In this document: positions 9,398-18,260 of the stretch, in pieces | Position numbering within the stretch: position 1 is the stretch's first letter | How the letters are laid out: the number at the start of each line of letters is the position of its first letter | Assembly: GCF_001484685.1 (NCBI RefSeq) | Contig: NZ_CP012200.1 | Span: 1,172,321 to 1,236,320 of the forward strand | Direction: 5' to 3' | Source: Thermococcus sp. 2319x1 | GTDB lineage: Archaea > Methanobacteriota_B > Thermococci > Thermococcales > Thermococcaceae | Length of the DNA stretch: 64,000 bases | Notes under the pieces: generated by a model | Told to the model about the DNA's origin: nothing | Seen by the model: only the letters and a program-made list of their open reading frames with translations | The model's database searches: none | Program-made: the position numbers and the translations under genes

Positions 9398-9748
9398 TCA
9401 CCCAGCGACTCCTCTCAGAGAGCTCTGTATTTGTTGTGTGAGCTCTTTGATTTTTTCGTTAAGCTTCTGTTCCTGCCTCTCCAAAGCCCTTAAGCGAACC
9501 TCCAGAGTTTCCACTTTCTCTTTAAGCTCCTCCAGTGCCTTTGCCTTCGTTGCCCTGACTATCAAAGTGCCAACCGTCTTGTATATTGGAGTCTCATCTT
9601 CAACTTTTTCAATCTCCTCAAGGGCTTTTTTAGCATCGTTAAGCTCCACTTGGATTCTCTGCTTCTGCTGGATTACAAGCTGGAGCTGCTGTTGATAATT
9701 CTCGAGCTGTCCCAACAAAGCCTGCACCTGAGGTGGAATGCTCTGCAT
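9398..9748 (-). CDS. pfdB: Prefoldin subunit beta
   Basis: A 116-residue protein with the prefoldin beta pattern: an N-terminal coiled coil (LLGQLENYQQQLQLVIQQKQ), a beta hairpin with PIYKTVGTLIV, and a second coiled coil ending QQIQSSLRG. Four beta subunits join two alpha subunits to make the jellyfish-like holdase that passes unfolded proteins to the thermosome. The start at 9748 has a GGGAGGTGTTG leader. It belongs to the superoperon left arm. Confidence 0.95.
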   Translation of the reverse strand: MQSIPPQVQALLGQLENYQQQLQLVIQQKQRIQVELNDAKKALEEIEKVEDETPIYKTVGTLIVRATKAKALEELKEKVETLEVRLRALERQEQKLNEKIKELTQQIQSSLRGVAG

Positions 9749-9804
9749 GACAACACCTCCCTTTAGTCCGAGGCTATACTCTCAGAGGAGATTTAAATAG
9801 TTAA

Positions 9805-10041
9805 CTAAAGCTCGACTACATCGAGTGCAACTTTAATCCATCGAAGATAAGAATTAAGGGTTCCTCTTAAGGCGGAGTTGTCCTTCGCAGTGAACTCCAT
9901 TATAACCTTGTTTCCCTTTAGAGAAAACTTCATCTTGCTTCTCCTATAGGGAACAGTTTTATGCTCAAAAAGAACACTCTCATAAACAACTCTTGCTGTC
10001 TCATTGCTGGGGAATTCAATCTCGATTGTGCCTCTTATCAT
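9805..10041 (-). CDS. pcc1: KEOPS complex subunit Pcc1
   Basis: A 78-residue Pcc1 protein, the dimerisation module of KEOPS that binds the Kae1 subunit. Diagnostic features are IEIEFPSNETARVVYESV at the start and KDNSALRGTLNSYLRWI near the end. Pcc1 allows two KEOPS units to dimerise for t6A synthesis on tRNA. It overlaps the Brix gene by four bases and is followed by prefoldin beta, the classical superoperon order. The Cgi121 gene at 685-1107 is a second KEOPS gene in this window. Confidence 0.9.
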   Translation of the reverse strand: MIRGTIEIEFPSNETARVVYESVLFEHKTVPYRRSKMKFSLKGNKVIMEFTAKDNSALRGTLNSYLRWIKVALDVVEL

Positions 10042-10667
10042 TTTTCATCCCTTTTGATGCCGAGCTTTTCTTTATAGTCCCATCTTCTTCCGTCTTCCAT
10101 TATCCATATTTTAACGCTTATCAAAGGACCTACCGGTTTTTCCCGTGAGACGTCAAAGCGGTAGAAGTTCACAGCTATTCCCCTTGGATGGCGCTCAATT
10201 ACCCCCAAGACATCGGTATTGTACTTATCAGCTATATACTGAAGGCTTTTCTCTCCCCTTGGGACGAATTTTCCGTTGGTGAGCTCGGCAAAAACCTGAC
10301 CAAATACTATGTGATCAAGTCCAACCCTTTTGGCGGTTGTAACTATAAAGGGCATCTCCTCCCTAATCGGGCGAAGGTTTCTAAACCCCATTTCTCTCTG
10401 AAGCTTGATTCCATGAAGGTAAAGATATCCCATATATCCCCAATCCTCTGGAGAAACCTTTATGAAAGTCATCTTGAGTGGGTTCCCCCTCCACACATTG
10501 ATTATCAGAAGCCTCTCGTAGCCCCTATCGTAAGCCTCCATGAGGAGGTCTTGAATGGTTTTCTTTCCCCTAGTTAAATAAGTCGAATTAGGAAAAACCC
10601 TCTCCAGATCGTGTCCAAAGCTTCTTGTCCTCCTTGTGGGTCTGTGGGATGTCGTTATCAGCATCAT
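10038..10667 (-). CDS. Brix-domain ribosome biogenesis protein (Imp4-like)
   Basis: A 209-residue single Brix domain. It begins LITTSHRPTRRTRSFGHDLE, the typical Imp4/Brix start, with later FGQVFAELTNGKFVPRGEKS. Archaeal Brix proteins are the counterparts of Imp4/Rpf1 and bind rRNA during ribosome assembly. The start is one of two adjacent ATG codons (10667 or 10664) following AAGTGAT. It overlaps pcc1 by four bases and follows rpoP. Confidence 0.88.
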   Translation of the reverse strand: MMLITTSHRPTRRTRSFGHDLERVFPNSTYLTRGKKTIQDLLMEAYDRGYERLLIINVWRGNPLKMTFIKVSPEDWGYMGYLYLHGIKLQREMGFRNLRPIREEMPFIVTTAKRVGLDHIVFGQVFAELTNGKFVPRGEKSLQYIADKYNTDVLGVIERHPRGIAVNFYRFDVSREKPVGPLISVKIWIMEDGRRWDYKEKLGIKRDEK

Positions 10668-10732
10668 CTCTGATCACTTGGGGATTTTGGAGAAGGGGGT
10701 TATAAATCTTTTCAATAGAGAAGAGATAGGGC

Positions 10733-10882
10733 TCAAATTGCCTTAATCCTTCTGGCAACTTTGGGCCTAGGCTTGTAGATTATCTTTGCTCCACAGTATG
10801 GACAGCGTATTTCTCTTGTAATAGCGAGATCCATCTTAAACTCTTTTCCACATTTTGCACATTTATACAATGCCTCTACCAT
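10733..10882 (-). CDS. rpoP: DNA-directed RNA polymerase subunit P (RpoP/Rpb12)
   Basis: A 49-residue zinc-ribbon protein. It starts MVEALYKCAKCGKEFKMDL and contains REIRCPYCGAKIIYKPRP, giving four Cys ligands in two CxxC pairs; it ends ARRIKAI. This is the small P subunit of archaeal RNA polymerase, which helps assemble and stabilise the D/L platform. It lies between L37Ae and the Brix gene, exactly as in the conserved archaeal superoperon. Confidence 0.93.
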   Translation of the reverse strand: MVEALYKCAKCGKEFKMDLAITREIRCPYCGAKIIYKPRPKVARRIKAI

Positions 10883-10911
10883 AACGACCACCAAAAAATA
10901 TTTTAGGGGAT

Positions 10912-11169
10912 TTATTGAGTTGTTGCACCCCTCTTAGCAATCCTTCCAGCCGGAGTTGCGGGCAAATAAGCCCCTCCTGCAAAGGTAGCGCCACACTTCT
11001 GGCACTGCCATATTCCGGTGCTTATCCTTTTAACGGCTTTCCTTCCACATACTGGGCAAGTATGCTTTTGTCTCATCTTTTCCTCTACTGCCGCAACTCT
11101 TCTTCTGATCTTAAGACCATATCTTGGCCCAAATCTTCCAGCGGATCCAACTTTCTTTGTTCCTGACAT
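10912..11169 (-). CDS. rpl37ae: 50S ribosomal protein L37Ae
   Basis: An 85-residue basic zinc-ribbon protein: [20 protein letters not shown], then [20 protein letters not shown] with [13 protein letters not shown]. Both CxxC pairs are intact. I start at MSGTKKVGS (11169); two codons upstream another ATG exists. L37Ae is part of the large subunit. In other Thermococcales this gene directly follows rrp42; here 3 kb of accessory DNA separates the two. Confidence 0.95.
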   Translation of the reverse strand: MSGTKKVGSAGRFGPRYGLKIRRRVAAVEEKMRQKHTCPVCGRKAVKRISTGIWQCQKCGATFAGGAYLPATPAGRIAKRGATTQ

Positions 11170-11280
11170 GATCATCACCTCTAATGACCTTCAAGCTGAA
11201 GGGTATAGCCGAGTTTTATTTAAAAGGCTTTTCCCAAAGCCCAACTAAAAAACAAAAATTTAGTTTATAAATCTTTCTTG

Positions 11281-11814
11281 CTAAATGCTCCCAATTTCTC
11301 TGTGGGAGATTTTCCATGTTAAAATCTCAAAAGCTTCTCCAACTAAGGGACATGACCCCATACCCCAAGCACGGGGATGAGTGTAAATCGCACACCCCCA
11401 GCCAGCGATCCAAAGAGCTGGAAAAAGAAAATCCATTAGGTGAATTGTCCATCTCTCTAACTTTGCAGCTTTGGAAAGTGCCTTCTTTTCATGGAAAGCT
11501 ACGAATGCAAAGATTAAAGTCAATACCAGAAAAATCTTGCTGTAGGCATTAATCCTACCAGAGCAAAGAACGTGAATAGCAAAAATCCAGCGATTGTAAC
11601 ACCCAGAAGTGTCCTTTTATAATTTATGTCAGCCAAAAGGCCAACTAATCCAAGAACGATAATGGATAACAGCAATGCAGGTATAAAAGTCCCCAGATAG
11701 TCAGAAAACGATATGCAGGCTCCAGGAGCAAAAAAGGTTAATCTAAGCAACCAAAAAGAAAAATAATGATGGGTTAAGGAGCGGTCTCTTTTTCTCTGGA
11801 GATAATTGAATCAT
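11281..11814 (-). pseudogene. Frameshifted multi-spanning membrane protein
   Basis: Three frames join into one protein of about 180 residues. The first piece starts at ATG 11814 with MIQLSPEKKRPLLNPSLFFF and stops after LVA. A second frame continues with LRLTFFAPGACISFSDYLG and hydrophobic spans up to FFALVG near 11550. The third takes over with INAYSKIFLVLTLIFAFVAF and ends at KISHREIGSI (11281). Four or five membrane spans are predicted by eye. GAGGGAGTATT precedes the first ATG and it lies ten bases after the next membrane gene, so the original pair was translationally coupled. Two shifts make decay the simplest reading. The family is not recognised. Confidence 0.6.
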
Positions 11815-11823
11815 AATACTCCC

Positions 11824-12234
11824 TCAAGCAAGATACACTTTTCTAAGCCGCAGTTTTGCATGGTAGTATGCAGAAACAATTCCACTGAGCCATGGAATTA
11901 AGATGAGCCAGCTATCATCCTTAGGGAGGGCAAGCCAGAAGTCAAGGAAGACTATCGCTAATAATCTTACCAACCACTTTTCATAGGGCAAAGCTTTATT
12001 AAATTCATCGCCTTTGGAGAAAGCATTAACCAGCAGTTCATAGAGGAAAATCAAAAAAGCATTAATCACTGTGTAACCAATAAGTGCTTCATAAAAGGCT
12101 TTTGATGATGTATCTTTTATATGTGGATGAGGGTGAAAAACCCTAAAGATACATAGTACAGTAAAGCCGAGCACAATCAATAGGAAGTCTTTGCTTTTGA
12201 TTATTTTACTGGGAGTTGTATCAAGATATGGCAT
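11824..12234 (-). CDS. Small integral membrane protein, unknown
   Basis: About 136 residues starting MPYLDTTPSKIIKSKD, with hydrophobic spans FLLIVLGFTVLCIFRVF, LIGYTVINAFLIFLYELL, LLAIVFLDFWLAL and WLILIPWLSGIVSAYYHA. I chose 12234 because GGAGGT lies nine bases upstream; the ATG at 12243 is too close to it. The open frame extends further upstream to 12327 without a good ribosome site. No family is recognised. It belongs to the accessory block inside the exosome/proteasome superoperon. Confidence 0.6.
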   Translation of the reverse strand: MPYLDTTPSKIIKSKDFLLIVLGFTVLCIFRVFHPHPHIKDTSSKAFYEALIGYTVINAFLIFLYELLVNAFSKGDEFNKALPYEKWLVRLLAIVFLDFWLALPKDDSWLILIPWLSGIVSAYYHAKLRLRKVYLA

Positions 12235-12283
12235 TATTATCATACCTCCATTGATAAAATCAGAAAAAAGAGGAAGATAAAAA

Positions 12284-13183
12284 CTACAGTGTCCATAAAG
12301 CTTTAGCTGAAACTGTCCACGAGCCATCTAACAAACTTTCTGTAGCTGAAGATATAGTGTATGCTGATACACTATATACAATCCATCCTGGTGTAGCAGT
12401 AAGAGCTAATCCTAAGCTAATTGTTGCAGCAGCAAAGTTAAGCCAGGGATCATCAAGTAACGAAAAGAGATAATTTCCATAAGTGTGCTCATATACCATT
12501 GAAAACTCTACAGGAATTCCCTTAGCATTTGGATGTATTGTGTATATAATGGTAATGTATCCCTCAACAATTTCATCTTTTACTGTGTATGTTCTAGTAG
12601 TAAGTACTGTATAAACCCCATTGATATATGTTCCCCCAGGTGTTTCTTCTTCTTTCACATATGTTACTCCACTGTTATCTCCTGCTCCCAAAGTTGTGTA
12701 TATTAATTGCCCATCATAGGATAAAATTCCTTTTTGATACGGGATATAAATCAAGTCTTCACTTCCCCTCCAGCCCCATTCTTCCGTTGCTGGATAACCA
12801 TCTGGTGTTCTCCATTCCCAATGATAATCTACAAATACATACTCGGGCATTGACGAATAACTGTATGGAGTTACCTCCAAAGTGAGGTACATCTGCTCTC
12901 CACCCATTGGTTGGATTTCTCCACTCTTACTAGTCTTTTTTGGAAAACTGTACGTATAGGTGACAGTTTTCCCTTTCTTAATCCCATACTTAACTAGCAA
13001 CCACTCAGCACGAAGTTCGTTATGCCATCCACCTTTTAAGAGCAATCTATGATATTCGTTGAATACCTCCTCAACTTCAGTCCTTGACACCCCCTCACTA
13101 ACTCCAAATGGAAATGCCATTGCTGTTCCGGCTGTTGCTCCTATCATTAATAATCCAACTAATAGGGCAAAAAGTTTCTTCAT
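12284..13183 (-). CDS. Exported protein with signal peptide, unknown
   Basis: A 299-residue protein. The N-terminus, MKKLFALLVGLLMIGATAG followed by TAMA, is a clear Sec signal peptide with an AxA-type cleavage site. The mature part is rich in Tyr, Thr and Gly and strand-like (TVTYTYSFPKKT, VFVDYHWEWRTPDGYP, LTTRTYTVKDEIVEGY). Near the C-terminus is a hydrophobic helix pair (AAATISLGLALTATPGWIVY) that may anchor it in the membrane. I prefer the ATG at 13183 over 13210 because the signal peptide starts there. The insertion sequence at 13243 sits 60 bases upstream and probably separates the gene from its original promoter region. Confidence 0.65.
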   Translation of the reverse strand: MKKLFALLVGLLMIGATAGTAMAFPFGVSEGVSRTEVEEVFNEYHRLLLKGGWHNELRAEWLLVKYGIKKGKTVTYTYSFPKKTSKSGEIQPMGGEQMYLTLEVTPYSYSSMPEYVFVDYHWEWRTPDGYPATEEWGWRGSEDLIYIPYQKGILSYDGQLIYTTLGAGDNSGVTYVKEEETPGGTYINGVYTVLTTRTYTVKDEIVEGYITIIYTIHPNAKGIPVEFSMVYEHTYGNYLFSLLDDPWLNFAAATISLGLALTATPGWIVYSVSAYTISSATESLLDGSWTVSAKALWTL

Positions 13184-13232
13184 GTATCCATCACCGCAAA
13201 ATATTTTCAAACATCATAGTATATAAATTTTT

Positions 13233-13242
13233 TCATCTTAAT
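13233..13242. repeat. Left target-site duplication of the insertion sequence
   Basis: TCATCTTAAT occurs directly before the left end of the element and again directly after its right end (14113-14122). Ten identical bases are a target-site duplication and suggest a recent insertion. Confidence 0.8.
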
Positions 13243-14112
13243 GGGGCGTGTTTATAGTAACTTTTATTTAGGGTTTTTGCTGAATTTTTTCTGGTGATCA
13301 CATGATCCCCAGATGGGATCACAGACTCAAAGACCCCGAAAGCGTAGCATTTACAATTCTTGACGTCCTGGCAGACCTAGAATCAGAAGGAAAACTGAAA
13401 AACCTACCAAAATCCAAAAAATTCCCAGTAAAAACAATAATAGCAGTACTCCTCTTCAAACAATACTACAACCTACCCCTCAGAGACGCCCAACACTACG
13501 GCAGAAAACTCTTCGCAGCAAACATCCACTACTCAACCCTCCACAACTGGGAGAAAAAACTGGACTTAGAAGAACTAACAAACCACCTCCTGAAAAAACT
13601 CCAACAACTACCCTACACCAGCACCCAAGCAGACTCAACAATCATCACAAATAAAAAAAGACAAAAATCAAAGTCCAGGCAATAACAAGAATCCTGCCAG
13701 GCTTACTGTACCCAGTCGCCGTGAAAATCACAACTTCTGAAAACGAGCTGATTGAACTCCTGCCAGAAGGTTCCGGGAAGTTCTACGCTGACGGGGCTTA
13801 TGATTCGAAAAAAGTACTGAACACTGTGGTGGAGAAGGGTTATCTGCCGATTGTCAAAAAGACTAAGAATCCTCCGGATGGCTTTGGCAGTAAGAAGAGG
13901 GATGAAGTGTTTTCTGAGAAGGAGTACAGGCACAGGAATCCGCATGAAGGGTTCTGGGGTGCTTTTACAACCTGGTTTGGCGGTAGGATTCGTTGTTTTC
14001 TGAGAGAAACTACTGTAACGAGGATTCTGCTTGGTGTGATGTGTTATGCGCTGAAAATCCTCCTCAGAGTCAAGTACTATTTAAGTAACGGGAGGTGAAA
14101 CTAAACACGCCC
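13243..14112 (+). mobile_element. 870-bp insertion sequence with DDE transposase
   Basis: The element begins GGGGCGTGTTTA and ends TAAACACGCCC, giving an 11-bp perfect terminal inverted repeat (GGGCGTGTTTA). It is bounded by a perfect 10-bp duplication. It carries one transposase gene in two overlapping phases. Duplications of about 10 bp fit IS4-like elements, but I cannot settle the family by eye; IS5-like is the other possibility. It landed between an exported-protein gene and rrp42. Confidence 0.85.
13302..14098 (+). CDS. DDE transposase read in two frames (-1 shift near 13660)
   Basis: The first open frame (13302-13685) starts MIPRWDHRLKDPESVAF and contains TQADSTII, the first catalytic Asp. 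The second (usable to 14098) contains SGKFYADGAYDSKKVL, the second Asp, and YRHRNPHEGFWGAF with the Glu. A -1 shift in the A7 run around 13654-13660 joins them smoothly as ...NKKKTKIKVQAITRILPG..., and the combined 264 residues look complete. Either the element uses frameshifting or transcriptional slippage on the A run, or the copy is mutated. No classic X XXY YYZ heptamer is in the right phase, so programming is unproven. Confidence 0.75.
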
Positions 14113-14122
14113 TCATCTTAAT
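14113..14122. repeat. Right target-site duplication of the insertion sequence
   Basis: TCATCTTAAT repeats the ten bases at 13233-13242 immediately outside the right inverted repeat. Confidence 0.8.
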
Positions 14123-14236
14123 TAGTATATCAACTATAGTTTTTGTTTGTTTTTTATTACATATTAGAACAGTACTAATTATAAATGAAAATGCGGAACA
14201 AGCAAATTTCAAGGAAAAAGAAGAAAACAAAAAAGG

Positions 14237-15046
14237 TCACTCTTTCTTGATGCTTTCAAGAACCACTTTTCTTATCTCTTCAGCCTTTTTATAAGCTAAA
14301 TCCACGGCATAAACGACTTCTTCAAGCTTGAAGCTTCCTCCCTCGCTTTTCTGCACTGCTGAGATGTATCCGTTCTCATCGGTTGTTATTGTTAGTTTGC
14401 CATCCATCACCTGCTCCTCTTCAAAGTTTGGATCTACTATCAAGGTGTTACCTATTTTGGCAAAGCTCACTGGAATCGGGACTTTTGTTACTGGCAAGGG
14501 CTCGTATTCATCCAGAAGCTTTACTTCTCCGCTTTCCTCATCGTATTCAACTTTCGGTATTTTTGTGCTCAACAATGCTGCAATTGCACCGATTCCAGAA
14601 GCATCTAACAGATTCCCGTCGTGGTCGAGAACGTGTACATCTATGAAGATCACCCTTACAAGCTTTCCGGGTACTATTACAAGCTTGCTCAAATCTACAG
14701 CCTGGCTTTCTCTTAGTCCCCTATCTACAACTCTAGCCAGCTCTATTGCCCTTTCATCCGGGGGTCCCGGTTCAAAGCTCGGAGATGCTAACGGGACGAA
14801 TTCGACGTTGGTCGTCATGACACCCATTTCCGGTAAATCTGGAAATGGCTCTCCAAACTCAACTTTTATTCCAACAAGAACTTGAGTGTTGCCTAGTTTT
14901 ACAAGGGCAGACCCTTCAGCTTTTTCTATGACGTTTGTTTCTATGGTCAGAGACCTTAAATCTTCCGGCCCCCTTCCATCGATTCTTTTACCCTCTTTCA
15001 AAAGATTGAGGATGTGATCTCTCATTATTGATGCCATTACTTCCAT
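14237..15046 (-). CDS. rrp42: Exosome subunit Rrp42 (RNase PH-like, non-catalytic)
   Basis: A 269-residue RNase PH-fold protein: GKRIDGRGPEDLRSLTIET at the start, VPLASPSFEPGPPDERAIEL in the middle, and DVHVLDHDGNLLDASGIGA. Rrp42 alternates with Rrp41 in the hexameric archaeal exosome ring and contributes RNA-binding residues; the phosphorolytic site is in Rrp41. I start at MEVMASIMRD (15046) since GGTGAG is five bases upstream; the frame can be read from a GTG at 15055. It follows rrp41 without a gap. Confidence 0.95.
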   Translation of the reverse strand: MEVMASIMRDHILNLLKEGKRIDGRGPEDLRSLTIETNVIEKAEGSALVKLGNTQVLVGIKVEFGEPFPDLPEMGVMTTNVEFVPLASPSFEPGPPDERAIELARVVDRGLRESQAVDLSKLVIVPGKLVRVIFIDVHVLDHDGNLLDASGIGAIAALLSTKIPKVEYDEESGEVKLLDEYEPLPVTKVPIPVSFAKIGNTLIVDPNFEEEQVMDGKLTITTDENGYISAVQKSEGGSFKLEEVVYAVDLAYKKAEEIRKVVLESIKKE

Positions 15047-15047
15047 T

Positions 15048-15791
15048 TTACTCACCTACCTCTTCCGCTATCTTGAGATACTTCTCCTTCAAAGCCTCTC
15101 TCTGTTTTTGATACACTGCCTTAGCTCCCTTTATTGCAAGCCTTACTGCTTCAAGGAATTCCTCCTTGGTGAGGTATCCGTCCATCTGGAGAAGGGTTAT
15201 GTCGTTCTTGATGGGCATTATCGCAACTGGAACATCAGCTTCCCCATAGTTGTCTTCCTCTTTATTCAGGTCAAGAACGATCTCCCCGTCTATCTTCCCG
15301 GCGGCACATGCTGCAACTAAGTCCCTCATAGGAATCCCGGCGTCTGCCAAAGCAAGGGAAGCCGCGGTAATTCCAGCTACCCTTGTACCTGCATCTGCTT
15401 GAAGCACCTCAACGAACACGTCTATGGAAGTTCTCGGAAATAGTTCAAGGATAATGGCTGGTTCAAGGGCCCCTCTAATAACTTTGCTTATTTCTATGCT
15501 TCTCCTGTCTGGTCCGGGTTTTTTTCTCTCCTCAACACTAAAGGGTGCCATATTGTACCTGACTCTCAAAATCGCTCTGTCGGGCTTCTGAAGGTGCTTT
15601 GGATGAATCTCTCTAGGCCCATAAACCGCCGCTAAAATTTTATTCTTCCCCCATTCTACATATGCAGAGCCATCTGCACTCTTTAAAACTCCAACCTCCA
15701 TTTTAATTGGTCTCAGCTCGTACTTTTTCCTTCCATCAATCCTCTTGCCGTTCTCATCAATAAGCTTGAGTCCCTCAGGCCTTCCCATCAT
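15048..15791 (-). CDS. rrp41: Exosome subunit Rrp41 (catalytic RNase PH)
   Basis: A 247-residue RNase PH-fold protein: [39 protein letters not shown], and [20 protein letters not shown]. The Arg-rich phosphate/RNA site and [20 protein letters not shown], holding the catalytic Asp, are present. It degrades RNA 3' to 5' by phosphorolysis and can add tails in reverse. Two ATG codons begin the gene after GGTGAAAAGG. It overlaps rrp4 by four bases. Confidence 0.96.
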   Translation of the reverse strand: MMGRPEGLKLIDENGKRIDGRKKYELRPIKMEVGVLKSADGSAYVEWGKNKILAAVYGPREIHPKHLQKPDRAILRVRYNMAPFSVEERKKPGPDRRSIEISKVIRGALEPAIILELFPRTSIDVFVEVLQADAGTRVAGITAASLALADAGIPMRDLVAACAAGKIDGEIVLDLNKEEDNYGEADVPVAIMPIKNDITLLQMDGYLTKEEFLEAVRLAIKGAKAVYQKQREALKEKYLKIAEEVGE

Positions 15792-16543
15792 TCCTTTTCA
15801 CCCTCTTCAATTTGAGGAACTTCTTCAATAATCCCCTGTTCTTTAAGCTCATGCAATCTCTTAATCAGCATCTCCCTAACCCTGTCAGTTAATCCCTGAA
15901 TGTGGCTTTCTTTGTCTACTTTTAGAATTGCCTCTATAGCCAGCTTTTCCAGTTCCTCATTTCTTCCGCTAACCCATATCCATCCGTTCTGCCCTACTAT
16001 TATCCTCGTGTTCGTAAGGCTCTTGATCATGTTTATCATTGAGCCACCCTTGCCTATAAGGCGAGGCACTTTAGAAGGAGTTATCTTTACAAGCTGTCCC
16101 CCCTTTAGAGGTCCCCCATTGAAAGGCATTCCTTTTGTTATTAGGTCTATTTGATTGATTTCATTAAACGCCTTTACTTTTGCGTAGATTATGTCACCTA
16201 TATCAAATATTTTCCTCAAATCTGTCTTTAAAATGTCTATTTTCCCTTCAACAGCATCCTGAACCCTCAGCGTGGCTTGATAGGGAGCGCCTATATCGAC
16301 CACCCAGTTTGAGAACTTTACGTCAACTATCTTCCCTATTACGCTATCCCCCACTTCTGGAATGTATGGACCTTCCAAAGGAACTACTGACACTGTATCG
16401 TTTGAAATCCTGACCAATCCAATTACCGTCGAGTAAATCCTGTTTCCATCTTTAAAAGTTCCTCTTCCATTTTTGAACGGTCCCTGGGCTAAAAGCGTTC
16501 CTGGAACCACCAATTCCCTATTTTTTACAAAAATCTTCTTCAT
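15788..16543 (-). CDS. rrp4: Exosome cap subunit Rrp4
   Basis: A 251-residue protein with three parts: an N-terminal domain ([20 protein letters not shown]), an S1 RNA-binding domain around residues 60-140, and a KH domain with [17 protein letters not shown] (a GxxG loop). Rrp4 caps the exosome ring and feeds RNA into it. Start and stop overlap both neighbours by four bases, as expected in this tight operon. Confidence 0.95.
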   Translation of the reverse strand: MKKIFVKNRELVVPGTLLAQGPFKNGRGTFKDGNRIYSTVIGLVRISNDTVSVVPLEGPYIPEVGDSVIGKIVDVKFSNWVVDIGAPYQATLRVQDAVEGKIDILKTDLRKIFDIGDIIYAKVKAFNEINQIDLITKGMPFNGGPLKGGQLVKITPSKVPRLIGKGGSMINMIKSLTNTRIIVGQNGWIWVSGRNEELEKLAIEAILKVDKESHIQGLTDRVREMLIKRLHELKEQGIIEEVPQIEEGEKE

Positions 16544-17250
16544 AGTCCCTTCCTCTCTATAAGTTTAGTTACTGCAGTGCCCTTTGTAAGGGCATTTAAT
16601 TTCTCATAAAATTCTTCCTCAACTCCACCCGGAATCTCTATTAAAAACATCCATGAGCCATCGCTTCCCCATTCTTCCCTCTTTATGTTTCCAAACTTTC
16701 TAACTTCACCGTAGGCTTTTCCACTGTATTCAGAGGGTATCTTCACCGCTATGACCCTTGTTTCTATTTTAAGCGGTAGAGTTCCTCTCAAAGCCTTTAT
16801 AACATCTGGAACCTGAGCTTCGGCATCCTTGAAGATGTCCACCCTAACTCCAACTTCCTCCATTGCCTTCAGAATCCTCTCTGGAGGATGTGGATAGCCG
16901 GTTCTTGGATCCACGGCATGTTTGTGAATTATCATAGCTATCTGCTTTTTCTTTTCCTCAAGCATCTGCCTTCGTTGCTCTGCTGTGAGCTGTACTTCTC
17001 CCTTCTTGAGGATTATCTTTGCCACTTCATAGGGATCACTGGTCCCAAAAATCTTCTGCATTTCGTGTTCACTGGCTTTATCTCCCTTATGGGCGTCCTT
17101 AAAAACATAAGGGGTGGCGAGGATTTCCTCAATCGGAACAGCTTTGCCCTCTTTGAAGTCTCTGGCTAAATATGGATCCACCAGTATTTCAAAAACCTCG
17201 CCATGTGTCTTCAATCGAGCAATCACTGCCTTGTCGACGCTTATGGGCAT
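16540..17250 (-). CDS. sdo1: SBDS/Sdo1 family ribosome maturation factor
   Basis: A 236-residue SBDS-like protein: [20 protein letters not shown], the conserved [20 protein letters not shown], and [20 protein letters not shown] followed by [18 protein letters not shown] proteins, with an EF-2-like GTPase, release the anti-association factor aIF6 from new large subunits. I take the third-codon ATG (17250); the frame extends to 17259. It lies between proteasome alpha and Rrp4, the usual archaeal order. Confidence 0.95.
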   Translation of the reverse strand: MPISVDKAVIARLKTHGEVFEILVDPYLARDFKEGKAVPIEEILATPYVFKDAHKGDKASEHEMQKIFGTSDPYEVAKIILKKGEVQLTAEQRRQMLEEKKKQIAMIIHKHAVDPRTGYPHPPERILKAMEEVGVRVDIFKDAEAQVPDVIKALRGTLPLKIETRVIAVKIPSEYSGKAYGEVRKFGNIKREEWGSDGSWMFLIEIPGGVEEEFYEKLNALTKGTAVTKLIERKGL

Positions 17251-17260
17251 GCTACTCACC

Positions 17261-18043
17261 TCAGTAGTTGCTGTCGAGCTCGCTGTAGTCCTCTTCCTTC
17301 TCTGGAACCTCCTCTGCTTCAGCCTCTTTCAATGCCTCCTCAAGGCATTTGGCAACTTCTTCTTTGCTGATCTTTTTGAACTTCTTCTCCTTCACTGTGA
17401 TTACTGCAACTTCAATGCTCTCTGGAGAGGGCTCTTCCATCGTCTTTGCAAGAGCGAGCACTGCAAGCTTTATGGCATCCTCAAGCGTCATGTCATCCCT
17501 GTACTTTTCCTCAAATATCGCCATTGCCGTGTTTCTTCCGCTTCCTATTGCAACGGCTTTCCATTCAAAGTAAGCTCCACTTGGGTCTGTTTCAAACAGT
17601 TCGGGCTTTTCGTTTACACCCGCCATTAAAAGGGCTGCACCAAAAGGTCTAACTCCACCGTATTGTGTGTGCATCTGCTTTAGGTCACAAATCTTTTTCA
17701 CTAAAACGGTGAGCGGAACGGGTTCTCCATAAGTTAAGCGGTAAATCTGAGCTTCCAAACGTGCTCTATCAACAAGAACCCTTGCATCGGCTATTATTCC
17801 GCTTGAAGCTGCGGCTATATGGTCATCAATCTGGAAAATCTTCTCATAGCTTTCGGGCTCTATGAGCTTGCTCGTTACTCTCTTTTCTACAGCCAGAACA
17901 ACACCGTCTTTACACTTTACCCCCACGGCGGTTGCTCCCCTCTTAACAGCTTCTCTTGCGTATTGGACTTGGAAAAGCCTTCCATCAGGGCTGAAAACCG
18001 TTATTGCCCTATCATATCCGGCTTGCGGTGGTACAAACGCCAT
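17261..18043 (-). CDS. psmA: Proteasome subunit alpha
   Basis: A 260-residue alpha subunit: [20 protein letters not shown], then [16 protein letters not shown], the typical gate and H0 helix; later [14 protein letters not shown] and [11 protein letters not shown]-like [12 protein letters not shown] positions around [16 protein letters not shown]. Alpha subunits form the outer gating rings of the 20S proteasome and carry no active-site Thr. It heads the operon reading psmA-sdo1-rrp4-rrp41-rrp42; GAGGTGAT precedes its ATG. Confidence 0.96.
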   Translation of the reverse strand: MAFVPPQAGYDRAITVFSPDGRLFQVQYAREAVKRGATAVGVKCKDGVVLAVEKRVTSKLIEPESYEKIFQIDDHIAAASSGIIADARVLVDRARLEAQIYRLTYGEPVPLTVLVKKICDLKQMHTQYGGVRPFGAALLMAGVNEKPELFETDPSGAYFEWKAVAIGSGRNTAMAIFEEKYRDDMTLEDAIKLAVLALAKTMEEPSPESIEVAVITVKEKKFKKISKEEVAKCLEEALKEAEAEEVPEKEEDYSELDSNY

Positions 18044-18096
18044 TTTCCATCACCTCTAAAGTTATCGTAATCGGCTATATTGGGAATTCCTCAATT

Positions 18097-18116
18097 CCCT
18101 TTATATACTCTCCGAT
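18097..18116 (-). promoter_or_regulatory. Promoter of the proteasome-exosome operon
   Basis: On the minus strand, CGGAGAGTATATAAAGGG lies 55-70 bases before psmA. It has a purine-rich BRE followed by TATATAAA, a strong archaeal promoter. Transcription would start near 18078 and give a leader of about 35 bases. Confidence 0.75.
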
Positions 18117-18260
18117 GTGTAAGTTGTCGGGTTGATAATTAAATTTTTCTCTTTAAATTTGAGTCGAAGTTGCTACCCTATAACAGCTTTTGCATTCCAG
18201 CAAAATTTGCTAGGCAATGGCACTGTCACAAAGAATTGAGAAGAAGCAATATATTTTAAG

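Noticed and set aside
13302-14098. Programmed ribosomal -1 frameshift as an established fact
   Set aside because: The A7 run is not in the phase of a classic slippery heptamer and no downstream pseudoknot was found by eye; slippage remains only a possibility.
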